A DNA stretch of 40,715 nucleotides from JBLHKS01 sp047620505 (GTDB lineage Bacteria > Verrucomicrobiota > Verrucomicrobiia > Verrucomicrobiales > DEV007), in the NCBI GenBank assembly GCA_047620505.1, contig JBLHKS010000045.1:1-40715 (forward strand), read 5' to 3'. This document shows positions 16,339 to 24,920 of this stretch, one piece after another; position 1 is the first letter of the stretch; each line of letters starts with the position of its first letter. Below the pieces are notes generated by a model that did not search any database, had not been told where the DNA came from, and saw only the letters and a list, made by a program, of their open reading frames with translations. The translations under genes were made by a program, and so were the position numbers.

Positions 16339-17715
16339 CTAACAGACTTTGCCGAGCAGAAACGTCAGCAGCTCTGAAATCGGCATCCGCTTCTGTTCCA
16401 TGCTGTCGCGTTCGCGGAGCGTCACGGTGTCCTTCAGTTCGTCGCCATTTTCGCCGATGGTGTCGAAATCGATCGTGACACCGAAAGGCGTGCCGACCTC
16501 GTCCTGACGGCGGTAGCGGCGACCGATCGCGGCTGTTTCGTCGTAAAAAACGTTCATGTGCGGCTGGAGCAGCTGCTGGACTTCGCGAGCCTTCGCGACG
16601 AGCTCCGGCTTGTTCTTCAACAGCGGAAAAATGCCGCATTTGATGGGCGCAACTTTCGGATCGAAGCGCATCACGGTCCTGGTTTCTTCCTTGCCCTTGT
16701 CGTTCGTGATCGTCTCTTCGTCGTAGGCTTCGCAGATCAAAGCGAGGACCGTGCGATCGCAACCAGCGCTCGGTTCGACGACGTGAGGAATGAACTTTTC
16801 TTTCGTCGCCTCGTCGAAAAACTCTAACGAAGTTCCAGAGTGTTTCTGGTGCTTGCCGAGATCGTAGTCCGTTCGGTAGGCGACGCCTTCGAGCTCCTGA
16901 ATGCCGAAAGGAAACTCGTATTCGATATCGTAAGTCTTGCTCGAATAGTGAGCCCTCTCGCCATCTGGAATGTCGACGACGTGAAGATGATCGCGCGGAA
17001 TGCCGATCGATTCGTAGAAGCTAAGCCGTGTTTCGAGCCATTCGTCCGTCAGTCTCAAACCGTCTTCCGGCCGACAGAAGTATTCGACTTCCATCTGCTC
17101 AAATTCACGTGAGCGAAAGGTGAAATTCCGCGGATTGATCTCGTTTCGGAACGCCTTGCCGATCTGCGCGATGCCGAAGGGAAGTTTCACGCGGCTGGAA
17201 TCGACAACGTTCTTGTACTGAACAAAAATGGACTGCGCCGTTTCGGGCCTGAGGTAGGCGACGGAATCGCCAGAGGCACCCATGTTCGTCTTGAACATCA
17301 GATTGAATTCGCGTGGCTCGGTCAGGTCGCATTCGGGACCCTCGCCAGGCTTGCAGCTCGGCTTTTTTACGCATTTCTCATCATCCAGGCTATCCGCACG
17401 GAATCGTGCTTTGCAGGTGCGGCAATCGGACATTGGATCGCTGAAGGTGCTGAGATGGCCAGAAGCCTCGAGAACCGCCTCCATCGTTAGGATCGATCCG
17501 TCCATGCCGAAGATGTCGTCGCGATTCTGGACGGTCGAACGCCACCAGAGATCCTTCAGATTTCGCTTCAGTTCGACGCCAAGCGGGCCGTAATCCCAGC
17601 AGCCGTTCAGGCCGCCGTAAATGTCTGCGGATTGGAAGACGAAGCCTTTGCGTTTGCAGAGGGCGACGATTTTTTCCATCGATTTGGCGGCGTTTTTGCT
17701 CGCGGGATCAGCCAT
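16339..17715 (-). CDS. glyS: Glycyl-tRNA synthetase, homodimeric class II type
   Basis: This enzyme charges tRNA-Gly. The single-chain protein has the alpha2-type features: SADIYGGLNGCWDYGPLGVE near the N-terminus, a cysteine-rich insertion (CRTCKARF...CVKKPSC), motif 2 region RPETAQSIFVQYKNV, FGIAQIGKAFRNEI, and a C-terminal anticodon-binding domain. So this organism uses the homodimeric form, not the alpha2-beta2 form common in proteobacteria. The frame continues 19 codons upstream to 17772, but the family normally begins near MADPASKNAAKSMEKI, so I chose ATG at 17715. A one-mismatch palindrome at 16567 is read as VQQLLQ. Confidence 0.95.
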   Translation of the reverse strand: MADPASKNAAKSMEKIVALCKRKGFVFQSADIYGGLNGCWDYGPLGVELKRNLKDLWWRSTVQNRDDIFGMDGSILTMEAVLEASGHLSTFSDPMSDCRTCKARFRADSLDDEKCVKKPSCKPGEGPECDLTEPREFNLMFKTNMGASGDSVAYLRPETAQSIFVQYKNVVDSSRVKLPFGIAQIGKAFRNEINPRNFTFRSREFEQMEVEYFCRPEDGLRLTDEWLETRLSFYESIGIPRDHLHVVDIPDGERAHYSSKTYDIEYEFPFGIQELEGVAYRTDYDLGKHQKHSGTSLEFFDEATKEKFIPHVVEPSAGCDRTVLALICEAYDEETITNDKGKEETRTVMRFDPKVAPIKCGIFPLLKNKPELVAKAREVQQLLQPHMNVFYDETAAIGRRYRRQDEVGTPFGVTIDFDTIGENGDELKDTVTLRERDSMEQKRMPISELLTFLLGKVC

Positions 17716-17802
17716 GATTATACAGGTGAGGTAAGATTTCGGCTCCGGCCGAAAAGGGCGGCAAAGGAACATCTCCGGCCCCGTTGGCGCAAGGCGAAAA
17801 AC

Positions 17803-17814
17803 CAGCAGCTGCTG
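17803..17814. repeat. Intergenic copy of the CAGCAGCTGCTG palindrome
   Basis: A perfect copy with matching C and G flanks (a 14-bp palindrome, 17802-17815) lies between the divergent glyS and OmpA-domain genes. Positions 17800-17820 are identical over 21 bases to 21350-21370, where the sequence codes for protein. The location near two divergent promoters could let a bound protein affect both genes. Confidence 0.9.
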
Positions 17815-17878
17815 GCTGAATTTCTTCCGTTGGCTTTATTGACAATTCTGCTAAGTTTTCCGTCCAACTTCTAGAATT

Positions 17879-18958
17879 ATGGACAGCAATCTGAGCTACA
17901 CGTGGGAATCAATGAAGGGTGGCGGCTACAAGAGCGAGCCCGTCATGAAACGGTATGGCTGGTGGATCTCGCTGGCGCTGCTGTTTTCCGCTTTGATCCA
18001 CGTCGTCCTGTTTCTCGCTGCCGAGAAGATGCCGTCGATGTTTAAGTTTTTTCCGGGTAAGCAGGATATCGTTCAGCTCAATGCGGATCGAGACACGCTC
18101 GCGATCGATGAAGAGACTTTGCGCGAGCTCTGGGATGAGGAGCAGCCGGTGCCGGAGCCGATCAAAGAATCGCCGCGCGATCAGCTGCTGGCCGAAGAGC
18201 AGATTTTTGAGGAGGAGCCGGAAATTGAGCTGGCGACGATTAAGCTGACTCCCGAAGTTACCGAGATGCAGAATTATCTCGCTGGCGAGCGAGCCGTGGC
18301 CCCGAAAGCGGTCGATATTCCTGCGATTACGGACAAGATCGAAGTCGACTTTTCGACCGAGACGAACGCGAACGAAGTTAAACAGCAGCTGCTGGAGGCG
18401 AGCCGGGCTTCGGTTGATCAGCCGACGATCACGCTGAGCGAGTCCGACATCCCGCAGGGAATCGATACGGACGCTGTCGTGAAAGAGCTGACTTCAAAGC
18501 TGGGAGCCAGCGAGGGCAAGCGGATCACGGATCGTTTCACCCCGCTGGAAGATCTGCTTGGATCGGGCGGCCAGATGCCGGACAACCCGAAGTTCATGTT
18601 GCCCACGGACCTGCTTTTCGGATTGGCCGAGTGGGAGCTGAAAGAAGCTGCGCGGCTTAGCTTGATGAAGCTCGGCGTCGTGATTGTTCATTATCCGAAG
18701 GCTACGTTCAGGATCAAAGGCTTCACTGATTCGATCGGTTCGGACGCCTACAACTTGGAGTTAAGCCAGAAGCGGGCTGACTCGGTCAGAACCTGGGTGG
18801 TTGACTCGTTAGGACTCGACGGTTTCCGGATCGAAGCCGTTGGAGTTGGTCGGCGAGATTTTCTCGTCGAGCCAACTGGAGATCCGGAAGAAGAATCTCT
18901 GAATCGCCGCGTCGAAATCGAGATCATCAACAAGCCGGCGGCAGTTCCTCAGTCGTAA
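17879..18958 (+). CDS. Membrane-anchored protein with C-terminal OmpA-like peptidoglycan-binding domain
   Basis: Residues about 28-48 form a membrane helix (WWISLALLFSALIHVVLFLA), followed by a long acidic, probably extended periplasmic region (50-230) and an OmpA/MotB domain (about 235-350) with GFTDSIGSDAYNLELSQKRA and SLNRRVEIEI, the usual peptidoglycan-contact motifs. The N-terminal half has a TonB-like layout, but the end is OmpA-type, so a structural envelope role is more likely. A TTGACA lies at 17839-17844 without a good -10. The hydrolase gene follows after six bases. The palindrome at 18383 is read as KQQLLE; 18183 has a weaker copy. Confidence 0.82.
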   Translation: MDSNLSYTWESMKGGGYKSEPVMKRYGWWISLALLFSALIHVVLFLAAEKMPSMFKFFPGKQDIVQLNADRDTLAIDEETLRELWDEEQPVPEPIKESPRDQLLAEEQIFEEEPEIELATIKLTPEVTEMQNYLAGERAVAPKAVDIPAITDKIEVDFSTETNANEVKQQLLEASRASVDQPTITLSESDIPQGIDTDAVVKELTSKLGASEGKRITDRFTPLEDLLGSGGQMPDNPKFMLPTDLLFGLAEWELKEAARLSLMKLGVVIVHYPKATFRIKGFTDSIGSDAYNLELSQKRADSVRTWVVDSLGLDGFRIEAVGVGRRDFLVEPTGDPEEESLNRRVEIEIINKPAAVPQS

Positions 18959-18964
18959 CGAACT

Positions 18965-19942
18965 TTGCGAAGCTGGATCTGGCGGAGAAAGTGGAGACTG
19001 CTTGGAATCGCGGTCCTAACCGGATTCGTGGCGCTGAATTTCGTAGCCTGGCGACACGCCCGGGCGATGCTTCGATTTGATCCGGACGCCGGGGAGCGAA
19101 CGGCATCCCCGGAGGACCTGAGCTTTGGCGAAAAGGCGGTCGTGCTGATCAACGGCGTGACGATTCCCAAACCTCGGGTGACTTCGACGCCGTTGGATTG
19201 GGGTTTGGAGTTCGAGTCGCTCGAATTTCAAAACGCTCGTGGCCAGCAGCTGCTGGCGTGGCGGATTCCGGCGAAGGAGCAGAACGGCGGTCCGATTGTG
19301 CTGCTGTTTCATGGTTATGCGGCTTGCAAAGAGGACCTTTTGCCGATGGCGATGGAGTTCCGCGAAGTGGGCTGTGAAACCGTGCTGCTGGACTTTTACG
19401 GATCGGGAGAATCGAGCGGGAGTTCGACCAGTTTCGGTTATTTCGAGGCGGAAGACATTGTGTCGCTGGTCGATCAGATCGAGTCCGGCGATCGGCGTTT
19501 GATCGGATACGGGATATCGATGGGGGGAGCCGCGATGATGCGAGCCTGCGCCGTTCTGGACGTCAACTTGGATGGCTTGATCGTCGAAAGCGTGTTTCCC
19601 AACTTTCGAGAAACCATCGGCCAACGTTTTAAGGCGATGGGCCTTCCGGCAACCCCGGCGGCCGATTTGCTCATGTTCTGGGGCTGCGTCGATCTGGGAT
19701 TCAGCGGGCGAGAGCACAACCCGGCTGACTACGCGCGGAAGATTTCGGTGCCAACCCTTGTGCTAACCGGCGCGCACGATCAGCGAGTTCCGGAAACAAG
19801 CGTTCGTAAGATGGTATCTAATTTCGCAGGCGAAGCCTCGCTTCACGTCTTTGATGCAGGCCATCGGCCTTTTGTGAATACCCACCCGGAGACTTGGAAA
19901 TCGCTGATTTCTGAGTTTCTCAACACCACCCCGGATCAATGA
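18965..19942 (+). CDS. Membrane-anchored alpha/beta hydrolase
   Basis: The protein has one N-terminal membrane helix (LLGIAVLTGFVALNFVAW) and an alpha/beta hydrolase domain with a complete apparent triad: the nucleophile in YGISMGGAA (GxSxG), Asp in LTGAHDQRVPE and His in FDAGHRPF. LLFHGYAACKEDLLPMAMEF carries the oxyanion HG motif. The substrate is unknown; it resembles S33/BEM46-type hydrolases. The start is TTG at 18965, chosen because it keeps the whole membrane helix. It overlaps the sigma-factor start by four bases (ATGA), linking it to the ECF operon. The palindrome at 19244 is read as GQQLLAW. Confidence 0.82.
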   Translation: MRSWIWRRKWRLLGIAVLTGFVALNFVAWRHARAMLRFDPDAGERTASPEDLSFGEKAVVLINGVTIPKPRVTSTPLDWGLEFESLEFQNARGQQLLAWRIPAKEQNGGPIVLLFHGYAACKEDLLPMAMEFREVGCETVLLDFYGSGESSGSSTSFGYFEAEDIVSLVDQIESGDRRLIGYGISMGGAAMMRACAVLDVNLDGLIVESVFPNFRETIGQRFKAMGLPATPAADLLMFWGCVDLGFSGREHNPADYARKISVPTLVLTGAHDQRVPETSVRKMVSNFAGEASLHVFDAGHRPFVNTHPETWKSLISEFLNTTPDQ

Positions 19943-20613
19943 ACGCCACCTGCCAAACAATGCCGGCCGCCTCGGCCCTTAAAAAAACCGTGAATAGCGG
20001 AAGAGCCAAGGCGTCGAACCCTGAGTGCGAACCTTCCGATGCTGAACTGGTTCTCCGTAGCCAGAACGGTGATACGGTAGCCTTTGATGAATTAGTAATC
20101 CGTTACCGCGGAAAAGTTTACGCTATGATCGTGAACATGATCCATAACGACGCCGATGCCTGGGACCTTGCTCAGGACGCTTTTGTCAAAGCTTGGAAGG
20201 CGCTCCCGCGTTTCGAAGCGCGCTCCAATTTCTACACTTGGCTCTACCGGATTTCTCACAACGTGACCTACGATTGGCTACGTAAAAAGAAGGTCCGCGG
20301 CGACGGAGCGGAATTCAACGACCAGATCCAGGCGTCAATCGAGCCTGGCGCTCACACTGCACCGAGACCGATCCTTCAACCGGACGAAAATGCTGAAAAG
20401 AGCGAACTCCGTCTCAAGATCGAAAAAGCAATCGCCAAACTTTCCCCTGATCATCGAACGGTGATCGTATTAAAGGAAGTCGATGGCATGAAATATCAGG
20501 AAATCGCTGACACAGTCGGCGTATCCATCGGCACTGTGATGTCCCGACTTTTCTACGCTCGTAAAAAACTCCAGGGTCTATTAAAAGACTCTGCTCCACA
20601 ATCCAGACAATGA
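19939..20613 (+). CDS. ECF-type RNA polymerase sigma factor
   Basis: The 224-residue protein has sigma region 2 (FDELVIRYRGKVYAMIVNMI, then DLAQDAFVKAWKALPRFEAR and NFYTWLYRISHNVTYDWLRK) and region 4 (IAKLSPDHRTVIVLKEVDGM, YQEIADTVGVSIGTVMSRLF). Regions 1.2 and 3 are absent, which defines the ECF group. It overlaps the hydrolase upstream and the putative anti-sigma gene downstream by four bases each, so all are translationally coupled. It probably directs an envelope-stress or surface regulon; the signal is unknown. Confidence 0.95.
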   Translation: MNATCQTMPAASALKKTVNSGRAKASNPECEPSDAELVLRSQNGDTVAFDELVIRYRGKVYAMIVNMIHNDADAWDLAQDAFVKAWKALPRFEARSNFYTWLYRISHNVTYDWLRKKKVRGDGAEFNDQIQASIEPGAHTAPRPILQPDENAEKSELRLKIEKAIAKLSPDHRTVIVLKEVDGMKYQEIADTVGVSIGTVMSRLFYARKKLQGLLKDSAPQSRQ

Positions 20614-21242
20614 AAGAATCCGACCAGCATCGCGTCACGCGGTGGATCGATGGCGAACTCACCGATGACGAAGTTCGAGATCTGTTAGAACAGCATCCCG
20701 AACTGCTGGTCGAGAAAACTGAAGCCCTCCGACTCGGTGAGCAGCTTCGTCAGGAGCTGCCCGCCGAGGAGGAGATCCCGCACCCGGATTTCTTCAATCA
20801 TCAGATCGAACAGGAGATCCAGGGCGACCATCCGGAGTCCATGCCAGCCCAGCTGTTCCCGGTTTTCCAACGAATGAAGTGGACTGCGTTTGCTGGAGCG
20901 ATCGTCATGGTCGTGCTGCTCTGCGGAATGGGAATGGGCTGGTTCGGAGGCAAAGATGCCGCGATTCCCGGAGACCGGACTGAAATCGTCAGCGTCTACG
21001 CGCCGGATCCGAATCATGAAGCCACTGTCAGCTGGTCGAAAGACGCCGAAGCCACCGTGATGACGATTTCCGGACTCGAGCCGGTTTCCGGGACCACGCA
21101 GATCGCCGGATATTTCCCTGACAGTTCGACGCGAAATCCCGGCCTCGCTTCCACTACCTTTTTCGCCGAAAACGGAGAGCCCTTGCTGGTCCTGACCATC
21201 AGTTCTCTCGGTCTGCCCAGCATCCGACCCATCAATTTGTGA
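20610..21242 (+). CDS. Probable membrane anti-sigma factor
   Basis: The 210-residue protein starts with an acidic helical segment (HRVTRWIDGELTDDEVRDLL, residues about 7-26) typical of the cytoplasmic sigma-binding part of anti-sigma factors. A single membrane helix follows (about 91-112, WTAFAGAIVMVVLLCGMGMG) and a periplasmic domain of about 95 residues (VSGTTQIAGYFPDSSTRNPG). Position directly after an ECF sigma gene with a four-base overlap supports the call. There is no visible ZAS zinc motif (HxxxCxxC). Confidence 0.8.
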   Translation: MKESDQHRVTRWIDGELTDDEVRDLLEQHPELLVEKTEALRLGEQLRQELPAEEEIPHPDFFNHQIEQEIQGDHPESMPAQLFPVFQRMKWTAFAGAIVMVVLLCGMGMGWFGGKDAAIPGDRTEIVSVYAPDPNHEATVSWSKDAEATVMTISGLEPVSGTTQIAGYFPDSSTRNPGLASTTFFAENGEPLLVLTISSLGLPSIRPINL

Positions 21243-21715
21243 AAAGTCACTTTCTTCTCTTCGTTAGCCTTCTTATTTTTTCTGCTTCCGCCGTTGCCGA
21301 GGAAATTCCCAGCGACGCGATCGTTTGGGGTGGTCTCGTTCGCGGCTCCAACCAGCAGCTGCTGGCTGAACAGATTAAAGTCGATGACGATCTCGCGACC
21401 CGGCTGAAGAAGGCGTTTGCCTACTCAGATTTCGAACTCAAAGGCGAGCACACCCAACTTGTTTTCCGCGAATACGATTCCTGGGTCGTTCCCTCGAGCG
21501 AAATGTACCTGCGGATCGATTCCAAGGGACAGCTCGAAGACGGCAGCGGCATGAGCCTTCATCTTCAACTCTGGCGAGACACCGACGTCCTCGTCAAAAC
21601 TGATGCGATTCTGAAATACGACAGCCCACTCTTCATCACCGGGCCGAAATGGGGATCGGATCAGCTGTTCTTCATTCTTGAATTGCGGGAAAAGCCGGAA
21701 AGCAGCGAAAAGTGA
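21239..21715 (+). CDS. Secreted protein of the ECF sigma operon, function unknown
   Basis: A signal peptide is present (FLLFVSLLIFSASAVAEE, cleavage after AVA). The 158-residue protein has no domain I can name; the mature part is predicted beta-rich (YLRIDSKGQLEDGSGMSLHL). Its GTG start at 21239 overlaps the anti-sigma stop (GTGA), so it is the fourth coupled gene after hydrolase, sigma and anti-sigma. An exported sensor or effector of the pathway is a fair guess. The palindrome at 21353 is read as NQQLLAEQ. Confidence 0.7.
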   Translation: MKSHFLLFVSLLIFSASAVAEEIPSDAIVWGGLVRGSNQQLLAEQIKVDDDLATRLKKAFAYSDFELKGEHTQLVFREYDSWVVPSSEMYLRIDSKGQLEDGSGMSLHLQLWRDTDVLVKTDAILKYDSPLFITGPKWGSDQLFFILELREKPESSEK

Positions 21716-21731
21716 GCGACGGGCAGTGAAT

Positions 21732-21761
21732 CTGTTTACCGTTCGCGGTTTTACTGTTTAC
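21732..21761 (+). promoter_or_regulatory. Direct repeat CTGTTTAC spaced 22 bp
   Basis: CTGTTTAC occurs at 21732-21739 and 21754-21761, 22 bp apart start to start, about two helical turns, immediately before the PilT-like gene. The two boxes would face the same side of the DNA. This could be an activator or repressor site; with only one pair it is tentative. Confidence 0.35.
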
Positions 21762-21768
21762 TGAGCCC

Positions 21769-22845
21769 ATGTCCGACGACGCCACCGACTATCTCGACCG
21801 CCTCTGTGACTTCGCCGTCAAACACAACGCGGAAGACCTCTTTTTCAAAGCTGGCGAATCTGCCCATCTCCGAATCGATGGAGAAATTCAATCCATCGAC
21901 GAATACAAACTGACTAACGGCGACCTTGGCGAATTCTGGGAGCGGTGCGGGCAGGATCCGTCGACTGTTCAGGATCACGATATGAGCTGGGCGAGCAACG
22001 ATGGACACCGTTTTCGGGTCAATCTCTTCAAGCAGCTTGGTCGCCTGGGGGCGGCGCTACGGCCGATTAAAACCGATATTCTTCCGCTCGAAAACACCGG
22101 TGCTCCGGCTGACCGGCTCAAAGATTGGTGCGCGCGGCCGAGCGGGATCGTGATCGTCACGGGCGGCACGGGATCCGGAAAATCCACGACCTTGGCTGCC
22201 TGTCTGGAGTGGATTAATCAAACTTTCCCGAAACACATCGTCTCAATCGAAGATCCGATCGAGTACCTCCTCAAATCGAACCGATGCGTCGTGACCCAGC
22301 GCGAAGTCGGTTCCGATACCCCGTCGTTTCTGACTGGCATGCGCTCGGCACTTCGCCAGAGCCCCGACGTGATTCTGATTGGCGAAATTCGCGATGTCGA
22401 GACCGCCCGGATTGCGCTTCAAGCCGCGGAAACTGGCCATCTCGTCCTAACGACTTTGCATTGCTCGGACGTGACCGAAACGGTCGAGCGTCTCGTCGCG
22501 CTTTTCCCGGCTGACGAACGCGAAGCCGCGATGATCGTTCTCAGCAAGCAGATCATCGGCTTTCTCTGTCAGCAGCTGCTGGCCAACGCGACTGGCGGGC
22601 TTCATCTCGTTTGCGAGCACCTCGAAAATAGCGGTGCGGTCAAAAAATGGCTCCGAGCCGGCGACACGACCAAAATTGCCGAGTTCATGGAGCGCGATAC
22701 GGACGCTCAAAACTGGCTCTTCATCCAGTCGATCGTTTACGCTTTCCGCCAGGGCTTGCTAACGGAAGAAGTCGCCCGCGCCGCCTGCAAAGACCCGAAT
22801 CAGTTCGACCGAATCAAGCTCGGCGTCACCGGCGGGGCGCGGTGA
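21769..22845 (+). CDS. PilT-like twitching motility/secretion ATPase
   Basis: The 358-residue protein belongs to the GspE/PilT ATPase family. It has Walker A GGTGSGKST (132-140), the Asp box SIEDPIEY (159-166), Walker B VILIGEIRD (201-209) and the His box LTTLHCSD (227-234). The N-terminal PAS-like part contains HLRIDGEI. The PilT length and lack of a long N-terminal domain favour a retraction ATPase over PilB/GspE. Other type IV pilus genes are not in the window. The AIRNLIRE motif typical of PilT is not seen in the C-terminal part. The palindrome at 22570 is read as CQQLLAN. Confidence 0.88.
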   Translation: MSDDATDYLDRLCDFAVKHNAEDLFFKAGESAHLRIDGEIQSIDEYKLTNGDLGEFWERCGQDPSTVQDHDMSWASNDGHRFRVNLFKQLGRLGAALRPIKTDILPLENTGAPADRLKDWCARPSGIVIVTGGTGSGKSTTLAACLEWINQTFPKHIVSIEDPIEYLLKSNRCVVTQREVGSDTPSFLTGMRSALRQSPDVILIGEIRDVETARIALQAAETGHLVLTTLHCSDVTETVERLVALFPADEREAAMIVLSKQIIGFLCQQLLANATGGLHLVCEHLENSGAVKKWLRAGDTTKIAEFMERDTDAQNWLFIQSIVYAFRQGLLTEEVARAACKDPNQFDRIKLGVTGGAR

Positions 22846-22847
22846 GT

Positions 22848-24173
22848 TCACTTGCCGATCGCGAAAAGATGCTTCTCTCCACGAAGATAAAGCACGCCGC
22901 CGGAAAGCGCGGGTGAGGCCATGATCGGCTCGCCGACTGAGTTTTTCGCGAGAAGACGAAACTCAGGCTCCGCAGCGACGACGAAAGTTATGCCGTCCTC
23001 GCTTGGAAAATAGAGTTTTCCATCCGCACCGACGGGGGAGGCGCTGAAGCCGTTTCCGTCATGCGGAAGGCGGAGGTAAAACCGCTCATCGCCGGTTTTG
23101 AGATCGTAACAGGCGAACGGGCCGTCGTTGCTCAGCACAAAAAGCAAGTCGTTGTAGACAATCGGAGTCGGCATGTAGGGGCCGCGGCGAGTTCGGCTCC
23201 AAGCGACGTTTTCGGTGCCGGTGATGTCGCCTTCGCCGCCTGGCCGGATTGCGAAAATCGGGCGCTCCGGGTGACGACCGCTGGTGACGATGATCAGGTC
23301 TTTGGAGAAAATCGGCGTCGGCGCGGTGATCTTTGAACTGCCGCCGAGTCGCCAGAGTTCGGTGCCGGTTTCCGGATCGTAGCCGCGGACGAAATTCGAG
23401 CCGTTGGTGATGATTTCAGGCCGCAGAACTCCGAATTGAAAAACCGTCGGCGTGCCCCAGGAGGGAAGTTCGTCGCGAGCCGTTACCCAGAGTGTTTTGC
23501 CGGTTTCGATGTCGGCGGCGAGGATGAACGAATCCTTCTGGGTGTCGATCTGGACGATCACTTTGCCGTCGAAAATGATCGGCGAGCTGGCCGTGCCCCA
23601 TTCGTAGCTCGGCAAATCGTAAGCGCCGACGTCCATCCGGCCGAGGTCCTTTTTCCAGAGAAGCTTGCCGTCGAGATCGAATGCGAACAGCCCCTCGGAG
23701 CCGAAAAGAGCGACGACGCGCTTGCCGTCAGTCGCCGGAGTCGAATTGGCGTAGGTCGATTTGACGTGCCGTTTGTCCTTCGGCACGCCAGCAGCTGCTG
23801 TGGTGCTCCAGATCAAATTCCCGTCGTGCTTATTCAAGCAGAGCACGCGCCATTCGTGTTCGGAACGATCGGCTGAGGCATCTCCGGAGCCGTAGAGGCC
23901 GGGCTTGAAGCTCGCTGCCGAGTCGCTGCTGACCGCTGTGGTGAGAAAAATCTGGTCGCCCCAGATGATCGGGCTTGAGTGCGCGAGGCCCGGGATTTCC
24001 ACCTTGAAAAGGATGCCTTCGCCCGTCGATGCGTCCCAGCGCTCCGGTAATTTCTGGCCGTCCGCAACTCCCGATGCCGAGGGCCCGCGAAACGACGGCC
24101 AAGCTCCGTCGTCAGCCGCAATCGCGATTCCGGTCAGCCCGATTAGAGCGATTGAAGTGCAAATTCGGCGCAT
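22848..24173 (-). CDS. Secreted PQQ-like beta-propeller protein
   Basis: The 441-residue protein has a signal peptide (residues 1-19, ALIGLTGIAIAAD) and repeated PQQ/BamB-type blades: WPSFRGPSASGVADGQKLPE at the start, ALFGSEGLFAFDLDGKLLWK, IETGKTLWVTARDELPSWGT, GYDPETGTELWRLGGSSKIT, and others with the A-x-D-x-x-T-G-x-x-x-W pattern. Proteins opening with a 'WPxFRGPxxxG' block are abundant in Planctomycetes and Verrucomicrobia; their activity is unknown and no cofactor-binding site is evident. It ends two bases from the convergent PilT-like gene and lies 18 bp downstream of the EF-hand lipoprotein. The palindrome at 23789 is read as TAAAGV. Confidence 0.85.
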   Translation of the reverse strand: MRRICTSIALIGLTGIAIAADDGAWPSFRGPSASGVADGQKLPERWDASTGEGILFKVEIPGLAHSSPIIWGDQIFLTTAVSSDSAASFKPGLYGSGDASADRSEHEWRVLCLNKHDGNLIWSTTAAAGVPKDKRHVKSTYANSTPATDGKRVVALFGSEGLFAFDLDGKLLWKKDLGRMDVGAYDLPSYEWGTASSPIIFDGKVIVQIDTQKDSFILAADIETGKTLWVTARDELPSWGTPTVFQFGVLRPEIITNGSNFVRGYDPETGTELWRLGGSSKITAPTPIFSKDLIIVTSGRHPERPIFAIRPGGEGDITGTENVAWSRTRRGPYMPTPIVYNDLLFVLSNDGPFACYDLKTGDERFYLRLPHDGNGFSASPVGADGKLYFPSEDGITFVVAAEPEFRLLAKNSVGEPIMASPALSGGVLYLRGEKHLFAIGK

Positions 24174-24191
24174 CTGAAATTCCCAAGAAAA

Positions 24192-24839
24192 TTACCGTCC
24201 GTCGCCGCCGCCCTTTCCTTCTTTGCCGCCTCTTCCGGCACCTTCGCCACCAGCCGCTCGCTCAGCTTCACGAGCCGCGCGTCGCGCCTGCATTTCTTCG
24301 ACTGAAACCCCGCCGTCGCCGTTTGCGTCCGCAGCTGACATCCGTTCCCAGATGAATTCGGGAGCCTCGTCAGCGGAAATCAGGCCATCGCCGTTCTGGT
24401 CCATCTGCGCAAACATCGCCGCCGGATCAGGTCGTCCTTTCCCGCCAAAACCACCCTTGCCCTTGCCGTCGCCGCCCCTGCCTTTTCCATCGCCGCCTTT
24501 TCCGCCCTCTCCGCCATCGCCACGAGGCGGACGGAGATTCGCAAATTCTTCCCGAGTGACTCGCGAGTCCCCGTCTTCATCCGCGCGTTCGATGAATCGC
24601 CAGGTTTGTTCGCTGACTTCAAAATCGCTGATCGCGTCGTCAACATCGGCGTCGTACTCGGCGATCAACTGATCCGCGAGCCCGCCGCCACCTTTGCTTT
24701 TCCCTTTGTCGCCTTTCGGTTGTTCGGGAGGCGCTTCCGCGGATTTTGGCTCTGAAACGGGTTCGTCATCCGAGCAGCTGCTGAGCGCAAAAGCCAGTGG
24801 GATGATGAGGAGGATTGGCCAAAGGAGACGCGTCTTCAT
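24192..24839 (-). CDS. EF-hand lipoprotein with Gly/Lys-rich linkers
   Basis: A lipoprotein signal is clear: LLIIPLAFALSSC with Cys22 as the lipidated residue. EF-hand-like loops follow: DADVDDAISDFE (weak), DEDGDSRVTREE, DQNGDGLISADE and DANGDGGVSVEE, separated by a Gly-rich segment (GGKGGDGKGRGGDGKGKGG) and closed by a Gly-rich tail. It is the third exported EF-hand protein in the window and shares the low-complexity basic tail. It lies between hisB and the propeller gene in a minus-strand run. A one-mismatch palindrome at 24772 overlaps the lipobox and is read as LSSCS. Confidence 0.85.
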   Translation of the reverse strand: MKTRLLWPILLIIPLAFALSSCSDDEPVSEPKSAEAPPEQPKGDKGKSKGGGGLADQLIAEYDADVDDAISDFEVSEQTWRFIERADEDGDSRVTREEFANLRPPRGDGGEGGKGGDGKGRGGDGKGKGGFGGKGRPDPAAMFAQMDQNGDGLISADEAPEFIWERMSAADANGDGGVSVEEMQARRAAREAERAAGGEGAGRGGKEGKGGGDGR

Positions 24840-24920
24840 TTTTCGATAGTTTGAACGGTTACGAGATCGGAGTCGATCCCGAAGTTCAACTCCGGAAAAT
24901 CAGGACGGTCTCGGTTGCCG

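Noticed and set aside
17716..17772. Glycyl-tRNA synthetase starting at 17772
   Set aside because: The 19 extra residues do not match the family's N-terminus, and the known start block begins at 17715.
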